From the NCBI RefSeq assembly GCF_019924925.1, contig NC_067237.1:31639758-31703757 (forward strand): a stretch of 64,000 nucleotides of DNA, read 5' to 3'. A program made the position numbers and the translations under genes. Source of the DNA: Ctenopharyngodon idella (Eukaryota; Chordata; Actinopteri; Cypriniformes; Xenocyprididae). Below, in pieces: positions 55,854-64,000 of this stretch; position 1 is the first letter of the stretch; each line of letters starts with the position of its first letter. The notes under the pieces are model-generated. The model ran no database searches. It had not been told where the DNA came from and worked only from the letters and a program-made list of their open reading frames with translations.

Positions 55854-56816
55854 CGCTCTCTTCATTGGCACAAACTGTTGAGAGGTACAGCAGGCTCATT
55901 GGATTAGACTGATTCCTTCCTGATTTCCCTGCAGGGCTCCATCCAACAGGAAAAGGCACAGCACCGAAAGCTCAGCACCCCAATAAGACAATAAACCATC
56001 TCCCTGTGTCCCTGCAAACCTGCACAGTGAAGGGAGGTGAGTGAGAACTGGAAGTTTGGGAGGACAACATTGAGGTCAAGACATAAAGACAGAGTAAACC
56101 ATAAAAAAGGAAATAAAAATATAAAAAGTCAAATGTAACCATTTTAAAGGTTTTTGAAGCTTCTAAAAAGTAATTTTTTTTGTCACTTGATCTTTCAAGA
56201 AATCATTTTGCTCAAGAAACTTTTCTTATTATTTTCAGTGTTGAAACAGTTTTGGAGGTTTCAGACTTTCCCCACTCAAGTAGGCAAGATACTTGCATGA
56301 CTAAAAAAAGGACTGTTCGATGGTGTTGGTCGACGAGTGAACCGACTTGCCATGTAGGGTAGTTTATCTAAACAATTTGGCAGAACAAGCACCCCAAGAA
56401 TGCCCTCTCATCCCCATCTGAGCACGTTGTGATATAAAAAGCTTGAATGAAATGCAGAACAGCAAAAAGAAAGAACGATAATTGCTAGAAATCCCAGTGA
56501 CCCCAGGCAAACACAGCAGAGGCACCAGAAGTGGGCGGGATCCACCGAGGGGGATGAGATCATTGGCTGTGGGCAGGATGAGGGCAACAGCGGGTCACAG
56601 CGCTGATCTGTGATTGGCTAAGGCAGCTGATCTGGGTGGATGAGTAAAGGGGTGTGATGCTCTGAGCACAGAGATGGAAATGCCTATGTGTGGGCAGCTC
56701 TGGGCCAAAGAGTGCTGTGTGGAAAGCTTTTGATGTTTCTCTCTGAGCTTTTCACCCTTCCTCTCTTATTCATTAAGGGCCAAGCTGGAAGAGTTTATAA
56801 TTATATGCTTGTATGA
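55055..56816. other. Intergenic sequence with GT microsatellite
   Basis: A (GT)n run lies at 55817-55852. A fragment of the 37243-type repeat (GCTCAAGAAACTTTTCTTAT) lies at about 56155-56245. The GC-richer stretch at 56500-56720 has no supported ORF. Confidence 0.45.
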
Positions 56817-57162
56817 AAATAAAGCACATATTTTTATCAGTGCAAAATAGTACCTCGTCACCAGAACGGTTTGCTCCCACCAGTTTCTTCCTGTGAACAT
56901 AAATGTCAAAGTCTCTGAGCATTGGAAGGTTTCGAGTATCTTCCAGCTGCCTTAATACACCTTTAACCACTCTTGCCCTGTGCTTTACAAAAACCTTAAT
57001 CTTATCTCACATAAAAAATAAAAAAAGTCTAGTCCACAGGGGGTATTGGATCTCAAACAGTGTTAAGAGAAATATTCCTCCAAAATGGATCATTATGAGA
57101 TAATTTACTCACCCTCATATGGTTCAAAATCCATATGACTTTTCTTCAGCGAAACGCAAATA
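56817..57162. repeat. 345-bp direct repeat, left copy
   Basis: From ATAAAGCACATATTTTTATC to CTTCAGCGAAACGCAAATAG, it matches 57595-57936 at about 93-95% by eye. On the minus strand both copies are open for more than 50 residues (QLEDTRNLPMLRDFDIYVHR, then KKLVGANRSGDEVLFCTDKN). I recognise no domain. Most differences between copies change the amino acid, which argues against selection on the protein. Confidence 0.85.
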
Positions 57163-57166
57163 GGGT

Positions 57167-57338
57167 CCTGCCCAGCCACAGACTGTTCACGTCATGCCTG
57201 CCTAGCCAGTCTGTTCACATCATGCCTGTCCAACCACAGACCGTTCATGTCATGACTGCAACGCCAAGGCCTATTCACGTCATGCCTGCCCATCCAGAGT
57301 ATCGTCCAAAGATGGCCGCATTCCAGAGGCTCGTCCCA
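57167..57338. repeat. Degenerate CAGNCTGTTCACGTCATGCC tandem repeat
   Basis: At least four imperfect units of about 35 bp based on GTTCACGTCATGCCTGCC precede the 30-bp minisatellite. Confidence 0.7.
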
Positions 57339-57596
57339 AGATGGCTGCCACACCTGAGCCCTCAGCAAAGATGGCTGCCACACCTGAGCCCTCAGCAAAG
57401 ATGGCTGCCACACCTGAGCCCTCAACAAAGATGGCTGCCACGCCTGAGCACTCAGCAAAGATGGCTGCCATGCCTGAGCACTCAGCAAAGATGGCTGCCA
57501 CGCCTGAGCCCTCAGCAAAGATGGCTGCCACACCTGAGCCCACAGCATAGATGGCTGCCACGCCTGAGCCCTCAGCAAAGATGGCTGCCACGCCTG
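57339..57596 (+). repeat. 30-bp minisatellite encoding KMAATPEPSA units
   Basis: Nine in-register 30-bp units (AAGATGGCTGCCACACCTGA plus GCCCTCAGCA) vary by single bases. In one plus frame each unit reads KMAATPEPSA or a close variant; because 30 is a multiple of three, all frames without a stop are open, so coding is not implied. Similar decapeptide arrays are recalled from repeat-associated predicted proteins of cyprinids. Confidence 0.9.
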
Positions 57597-57936
57597 AATA
57601 AAGCACATATTTTTATCAGTGCAAAATAGCACCTCATCACTAGAATGGTTTGCTCCCACCAGCTTCTTCCTGTGAACATAAATGTCAAACTTTCTGAGCA
57701 TTGGAAGGTTTTGAGTATCTTCCAGCTGCATTGATACATCTTTAACCACTCTTGCCCTGTGCTTTACAAAAACCTTAATCTTATCTCACATAAAAAAAGT
57801 CTAGTTCACAGGGGGTATTGGATCTCAAACAGTGTTAAAAGAAATATTCCTCCAAAATGGATCATTATGAGATAATTTACTCACCCTCATATGGTTCAAA
57901 ATCCATATGACTTTTCTTCAGCGAAACACAAATAGA
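57595..57936. repeat. 345-bp direct repeat, right copy
   Basis: It is the partner of 56817-57162. Homology ends at AAATAGAGT. Here the minus-strand frame runs on into the minisatellite to make a 185-residue chimeric open frame, which I do not regard as a gene. Confidence 0.85.
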
Positions 57937-58039
57937 GTTGTTTTGAAGAAAGTTGCTGCTGGTAAAGGTCTAAGAAAAAAAAGAAAAACATCACAAAGAA
58001 GTAAATATGTCTCCTGCATTATATATAGTTGTCATTAGA

Positions 58040-58250
58040 ATGTTTTTGTAAGAAGTCTCTTATGCTCAAGGCTGCATTTATTTGATCAAAAAATACTGTA
58101 AAAACAGAAATATTGTGAAACATCATTACAATTTCCAGTGAACTATGAAATAGAATATATATCATTATAATATAATTTGTAACATTATAAATGTTTTTAT
58201 CAATTTAATGCATCCTTGCTGAATACAAGTAATAATTTCTTTCAGCGATC
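58040..58250. repeat. Copy of the 37243-type repeat
   Basis: AAGAAGTCTCTTATGCTCAA, GGCTGCATTTATTTGATCAA and AATGCATCCTTGCTGAATAC are characteristic of that family. Confidence 0.7.
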
Positions 58251-59048
58251 AGTCACAGGAGAATGGCTTTTAGCACTAAATCTGATAGGATATGGGATAT
58301 GAGAACTATTTTTTTTATAGAGCAAATCCTTCAAGATTGTTTGGATATTATTTAGGCAATAAGTACTTAGAGGTGTTATTAGCCACAGCATACAGTGGTT
58401 GGAACGCTACATTGATCAATCAGAATCCTGGTACAGACTATTGTTTTTTTATTTAAAAAACAAAAAAAACAAAACGTACATACCTTCTCAGAAGCCAAAG
58501 AATTATGAAGCTGCTCTGCTTTATGAGCCTCTGTAAGCCCAAACGCTGCTCCGCTTTGAGTGACAAGCTTAACAAATGAGCTGAGGGATCTAAAATTCAC
58601 AAGTCAGGCCTCTTTCAACAGCAGATCCTTGAACAAATTGAGGCTTTTCTGAGTATCTCTGCCCTTGAGGGTCAAACAGGCCATATGCTGAAAGTCTTGG
58701 AGGTGGTCGAGGTTATTTCATGAGCTTCCAGATGACCCTGGCTCAGCGGAGTGTGTCATAACCAGCCTGGATAATTTCCCAATACAGGAGTGTCAGATCA
58801 GAGCTCGCTTCAGCAAACACACCCGGGGCCGAGCACCTGGAACTGTGCAGCTATTTAGCATACAGTCAATTAATGTTGACACACACACATACACACACAC
58901 TTCAAAAGAACAGCATTTATTTGAAACAGAAAATAATCTTTTTGCATTATTATAAAATTATTTTACTGTCACTTTTGGTCCATTTAATGCGTCCTCATTG
59001 AAGAAAAGTATTAAAAAAAATAGAGACCCAAAGTTTTGAATGTTAGTG

Positions 59049-59091
<43 letters not shown>

Positions 59092-59864
59092 ACTTTACCT
59101 TTCTAAGACAGCTGACCTGGTTTAATTGACAAATTTTGGAAGTGTTTATTCAGTCCAGTTAGTTCTATCACAAACCTCAGTGAGCTGCCTTGCTGTCTGC
59201 TCCCTACATAGGGAGCATCATAACAGAGATGGTATATCATAAGTGAGTGATTTGTCGTGCTCTACATAAGTAGCACCTCTACTCATCACACTCTGCATGT
59301 AATACTCCACTGACAATTTATTTCAATAGAGTTTTAAGTTAGCATTTTGCTAAGCTAATGGCTTGATACTCTAAAAGCGTAACATTTACATAGCAAACGC
59401 AAATACTGGGTTAAATAGTACATTTCTAATTACACTGAACTACTTTTAATACTCACGAATACTACTTTATGAATACTTTGCAGTAATGCATGAAATATTT
59501 ATAATTTCTCTTCCAATGCACAATGAGACTGCCTTCAAATGGTACATGGAGATTCCAGACACTCTTTGAAGACAAGCAACAGGTCCCTGTCTCCAGTAAT
59601 GAGACATAAAACACTGTCCCAGACTCTGGCTGCTAAACCAGCCCCTCATCACTCTGTTCACTGAATGCAGTACGCATACAAGCATAATCCGACATGGATT
59701 ATATGGATAAGAACATTTTTAAGCTGTGTTTGAGCTGTTTATGTGATGGCATGGCTGCACGTGAGCCAGTCCATTTTCAACATAAGTCAAGGCCCGTTGA
59801 CATCGAGAGATAACTATATTTAATGTCCACATCAGTGGACTATATTTTAGAGCTTTAGTGTTTA
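58251..59864. other. Intergenic sequence, partly repeat derived
   Basis: A further 37243-type fragment lies at 58905-59050 and a CA microsatellite at 59052-59090. The GC-richer stretch 58620-58860 has no ORF and no visible repeat ends. No gene is supported. Confidence 0.45.
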
Positions 59865-60316
59865 AATCCGAATGGCGGCTCAGTATTGGCCGCACGACGC
59901 ATGCATGTGATGCTGACACAGGAGCCAGCCAATACTGAGCCCGCGTTCAGATGTAAACACTGAAGCTCTGCAACGAAAATAGCGTAGCAGTATGACAGAG
60001 TACAACCAAATTTGTTGAATAAAGTCGTTATTTTTGTTTTATTTTTCAACACAAAAAAGTATCCTTGTCGCTTCATAATATTTAGGTTGAACCATTGTAT
60101 TCACGTCAACGGTTTTAACAATGTCCTTAGTACCTTTCTGGACCTCAAAAGGTACAATGACGTTGCTGCCTATGTGTGGATCAGATACTCTCGGATTTCA
60201 TCAAAAATATCTTAATTTGTGTTCCCAAGACAAACGAAGGTCTTACGGGTTTGGGATGACATAAGGGTGAGTAAATAATGACAGAAATTTCATTTTTGGG
60301 TGAACTAACCCTTTAA
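59865..60316. mobile_element. TTAA foldback family A, right half plus centre
   Basis: The centre (CTCAGTATTGGCCGCACGAC, as at 20.7 kb) and the right arm ending at TTAA 60313-60316 are present. The left arm is absent. Confidence 0.8.
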
Positions 60317-62028
60317 GATATTATGATTAACCATTGACATCATGATTTTCTGCAAAGGTGCTTTAAAACAATGTGTATAGTGAAAATCACTATACAAATA
60401 AATGACTTATAATGCACATCATACATGTAATATATTCTAGCAATGCATATTAGTGCTTATTAGAGTATTGAGTCTTTAGCTTAGCAATGTACAGAGGCAA
60501 CCAACTGTATTGAAACTGTAGTGCTAGGAGAGACAATATAGGAATAAGAGATTGTTTGTATAAAAATGAATTGGAGAAAAAGAATGGAAGTGCCACCTAA
60601 GAGTTAAAAGAGGCAATATTTAACAGTATTTGAGTTAAAGAATTTACATTTCTGATGCCATTGTTGTCAGATTTTGCTGAAACGTAATCTTGGCATACAG
60701 CAACTGCCATTGAGCTGAATGCAAATGCTAACGGACACCTTCCTCCAGGCATTTTGGACAGCCTTACCAGTTACCAATATAGCTACCAGTAATTGAATTA
60801 ATGTGCTCCAATACAGACTTTGGAAGTCAAATCATTTGCAAATTACTTAACTTAGGTACTACAGTTGAAGACCATTTCAAAATAAGTCACTTATGAGATT
60901 GCATTTCAGTTTGCATGCTACTTAAGAAGTTATCTACTCATGTAGAATGCGAGGCAGTTTACCAACTGTAGAGCTGGGATCAGAGAATTTACTGTATCTG
61001 CAATATGGGACATTCCAGCTCTGATTCTTCCAATGGTTTCCTTACAAGATACATACAGACAAACACACATACTTACACCCCAACTCTGCTTCATCTCACT
61101 GTCTGACTATATGTATACACATCATTAGTTACATAATGCTTCATAACATTCCCAGCCATATGATTATGGCAGCACGATAGCTTTTTCCAGCACTATGTGC
61201 CATAACAGGTATTAGACCAAGAATAAAGAATACTAACATTCCCAAACCTCCTCCCACTGCACAGCAGGGCCATTCCAACAGTTGAAGAGGCGTACTGTAA
61301 AAATTAAAATTACAAGGTTTCAGTTCATATGTCTGTTAGGCCCTTCAGAGGGAGCTTGATTGCGATACAAAACTCGGCAATGCTCGAAGTCCAAGCACAG
61401 ATTGTGAAGCAGATTGGTTGCTAATGTAATGTAGGCAGGAATCCTTCAGGTTCATGAAAACAGTTCAGAGCGAACCGAATGACCAAATGTATTTCTTGTA
61501 TTTTTGTTTGTTGTGTCGCTTCATGCTGTTTGGGGATCAGCTTTGTGATGAAATCAGATGAATACTGAAAAAATCCTTGAAATATCAAGACAAAGGCCTG
61601 GATATATAATGATAATCATGTGAAGCTACATAATCTACAATTTAAAATTTTTAAATTAAAAAGTCATTTTAATTTGGTGCTTTTTAAAAGTAAAGTTTTA
61701 ATATGAAATGTCATTATTCATATAATGTCATTTTTTATTTATTTATTATTATTATTTTTTCTTTATTATGTATTTCTTTATTTATTTTCTTTGTCATTTT
61801 ATTTGTTATATATTTTTCTTTTTTTCCCCCATTTTCCCCTTGTTATTTTTATTTATTTATGTATTTATTTATTTATTTATTTTTTATTTTTTGGTAATCA
61901 CCTGCTACCTATTGATTAAGAGTAGCTGGTAGCAATTTTTAATTGTGTCTATAGAAGAGTGTTGTTGCTGTTTGTTCCATGAGCACTGAAGAAAGCATGA
62001 GCTGAAACGTCTGCTCTTTGGTCTGTTT
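60317..62028. other. Intergenic sequence, no supported gene
   Basis: T-rich TTTA/TTAT runs occupy 61735-61885. A CATGAGCTGAAACGTCTGCT stretch at 61997 resembles 3' regions of some retroelements, but is too short to assign. Confidence 0.45.
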
Positions 62029-62271
62029 TTAAAGGATTATTTCACTTTCAAATAAAAATTACCCCAAGCTTTATACTCACCCTCAAGCCATCCTAGGTGT
62101 ATATGACTTTCTTCTTTCTAATGAACACAATCTGAGATATATTAATAAACATCCTTACGCGTCCTAGTTTTATAATGGCAGTGAGCAGGATCAATGAGTA
62201 TGAGCTGAAGAAAGTGCCTCCATCCACATCCATCCATCATAAACATATTCCACACAGCTCCGGGGGGTTAA

Positions 62272-63128
62272 AGGGGTCATATAATGCCACTTTGATGGCA
62301 TAAAGATGTAAAATAAGTCTCTGATGTCCCCCAAGTTTGTATGTGAAGTTATATCTCAAAATACCCCACAGATCATTTTTATAGGATGTTAAATTTGTCA
62401 CTTTTGAGGGTGAGCTCAGTTTTTGTGTGTCCCTTTAAATGCAAATGAGCTGCTGCTCCTACGAAGAGGGTGGAGTTTCAAGATCTCCTGTTAGCAGCTC
62501 TGATTACCTCAGGCAGACTCACTGAAAATGTCAGGAACTGTTCAGCCTTTTATGTTCAAACTGGAGTCGGACAATGATGGAGAGACTCAAGAAGAAGTGA
62601 CAACATGTAGAATACAACAGGATGTTTCTGGTTAGTTGATGAATTTATGTAGCTGATGTGGAGTTAACTATCTTAAAGTTATTGATTCCATATTCTGTCT
62701 TGATAATCTATAAATTGCTCGTGTGGGAACTGTTGTCAGATGCCTACAGAGCCAGAGAATATATGCTGCATGAAGATAGAACAGGTATAGTTTAGTTTAA
62801 TTACGGTTATAACTTGTCATGTTGTCATCTTGCATTTGTGTTACGTACTGTATTGAAATAACATGGCCTCACCCCTTTGTTGCGTGTTCTCGGGGGCAGG
62901 GTTTATGTAAATTTTAGGGTTAGTGATGTCACCAACCCGGGAAGAAGCTCCTTGTAGTCCCTACCAGCCGTTTGTTGTAGTCCTTAAACAGAGGATTCTT
63001 TAAAAGAAAATATCTCCCTTTGCTTTGAACTTTGAGCGTCCTAACTTGGCAGACGTTGTTTATGCTCAAACAGCAACATTACACACTAGCTAAAGTTAAA
63101 AAAGTGAAAATCGCAATGAACCACCCCT
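62272..63128 (+). mobile_element. TTAA-flanked element nested in the foldback, with exon relics
   Basis: AGGGGTCATATAATGCC at the left and GAACCACCCCT at the right are flanked by TTAA (62268-62271 and 63129-63132). The uninterrupted target GGGGGTTAATAAAGGCC can be read from the other arm of the same host. It shares the AGGGGT start with the 53741-55050 element. It contains two exon relics but no transposase. Confidence 0.82.
62528..62784 (+). pseudogene. Two exon relics with a P2X7-like cysteine motif
   Basis: The first open piece starts at ATG 62528 (MSGTVQPFMF...) and ends with DVS followed by GTTAGT, a plausible donor, near 62633. The second (about 62711-62784) reads CSCGNCCQMPTEPENICC and then MKIEQ, followed by the donor-like GTATAG. 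The CGNC...MPTE..E..CC pattern is that of the P2X7 C-terminal-like zinc-binding domain found in many fish predicted proteins. The acceptor before the second exon is damaged (CTATAAAT instead of an AG). Downstream exons are missing, so it is a remnant of what an autonomous relative may have encoded. Confidence 0.6.
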
Positions 63129-63717
63129 TTAATAAAGACCTTCTGAAACGAAGTGATGCGTTTGTGTAAAAAAAAAAAATCCATATTTAACAAGTTATGA
63201 AGTAAAATATCTAGCTTCTGCCAGACTGCCTTCCGTATTCAACTTACGAAGAAAGTGTAAAACTCTCACAGTTCAAAAAGCTTACACTATGTCCTTCGCC
63301 TTCCCTATTCAACTTATGGAAAAAACTTAACTGACGTGATGCCAGTTCCGTTTTTTTCGTAAGATGAATACGGAAGGCGGTCTGGTGGAAGCTAGATATT
63401 TGACTTCATAACTTGTTAAATATGGATTTTTTTTTTTCACAAATGCATCGCTTCGCTTCAGAAGGCCTTTATTAACCCCCTGGAGCCGTGTGGAGTACAC
63501 GTTTATGATGGATGGATGTGGATGGAGACACATTCTTCAGCTCACACTCATTGATCCTGCTCACTGCCATTATAAAGCTTGGATGCGTCAGGAGGATATT
63601 TATTAATATATCTCCGATTGTGTTCATCAGAAAGAAGAAAGTCATATACACCTAGGATGGCTTGAGGGTGAGTAAAGCTTGGGGTAATTTTCATTTGAAA
63701 GTGAACTAATCCTTTAA

Positions 63718-64000
63718 GACACTTTTCACTTTTCCATTCTAAACAGCAGAAAAAAAAAAAAAAAAAACAAACAAAAAAACAAAAAAAACAAATGTGAAAG
63801 TATTGTAGAAAAATATTTAAAAATATTGTAGAACTTACCAATTTTTTGTCAAGGCTCCTCTGATGAGTCAAACAATGTCACTTCCTCTTCATTATGCCAT
63901 TTTTAAACAACAGTTCACTACTGTTTGCAAGGTAAATAAGGAATAAACAACAGAGAGTTTAATATATTAAATAATATATGATAATGATCAAGAACATTAC
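63718..64000. other. Intergenic A-rich sequence
   Basis: An A-rich run with AAAC units lies at 63749-63791. No gene is seen to the end of the window. Confidence 0.5.

Larger units (their letters stand above)
62029..63717. mobile_element. TTAA foldback element, family B, copy 2, interrupted
   Basis: The arms match copy 1 at 17302-18135 and lie between TTAA 62029-62032 and TTAA 63714-63717. Without the insert at 62272-63128 and one TTAA it would be 828 bp, against 834 bp for copy 1. Confidence 0.88.

Noticed and set aside
57192..57749. 185-residue minus-strand frame across the minisatellite
   Set aside because: It starts at a non-ATG codon, most of it is translated 30-bp repeat, and differences between the two 345-bp copies are mostly replacement changes.
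56817..57936. Complete LTR retrotransposon with 345-bp LTRs
   Set aside because: The repeats lack TG...CA ends, primer-binding site and flanking target duplication, and the interior is only tandem repeat.
61735..61919. Phe/Tyr/Leu-rich frames resembling membrane proteins
   Set aside because: They are translations of a TTTA/TTAT low-complexity tract.

Overview
The window is AT-rich vertebrate DNA and almost certainly comes from a cyprinid-type teleost. The evidence is one intact vertebrate neuronal gene, a very high density of fish DNA-transposon families (Tc1/mariner, PIF-Harbinger, hAT-like and TTAA-target foldback elements), a cyprinid-style L2 LINE, and long CA, GA and poly-C microsatellites. 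There are no operons, CRISPR arrays or other prokaryotic features.

The only gene I regard as functional is SLITRK3, on the minus strand. Its whole coding sequence lies in one exon (26987 down to 24372, 871 residues), with a clear splice acceptor just upstream at 27037. A CpG-rich block at about 28.36-29.13 kb is the likely promoter and 5' exon region. The 7 kb around the gene (21.2-30.7 kb) is the only long stretch nearly free of recognisable transposons. The rest behaves as intergenic gene desert.

Layout: 0-5 kb holds a decayed Tc1 copy (1277-2514) and a Tc1-type non-autonomous element (3712-4908) with another MITE inside it. 5.8-8.5 kb holds a Harbinger-type MITE, a TIR element carrying a tRNA-like segment, and half a foldback. 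9.5-13.4 kb is one 5'-truncated L2 LINE (minus strand) split by a 1486-bp solo LTR. 14-21 kb holds TTAA-flanked foldbacks, an hAT-like MITE and a Harbinger transposase scrap. 30.7-34.1 kb holds two different broken Tc1 transposons. 35.5-40 kb holds a foldback and a three-level nest of elements. 41.5-45.7 kb is a mosaic of MITEs, a Ty3/gypsy RNase H relic and a second copy of the 32.5-kb Tc1 element. 48-55 kb holds a long hairpin foldback, an L1 scrap, a TA-flanked element and a 1.3-kb TTAA element. 56.8-57.9 kb is a direct duplication flanking a 30-bp minisatellite. 59.9-63.7 kb holds a half foldback and a foldback containing a second TTAA element that still carries broken exons for a P2X7-like zinc motif.

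The strongest leads for something undescribed are: the 38021-39720 element, which has AATAT target duplications, GTCCCC ends and internal copies of its terminal motif; the TTAA element with the cysteine motif; and the solo LTR with exact target duplication. Family names come from recalled features of those families, and no database search was run.
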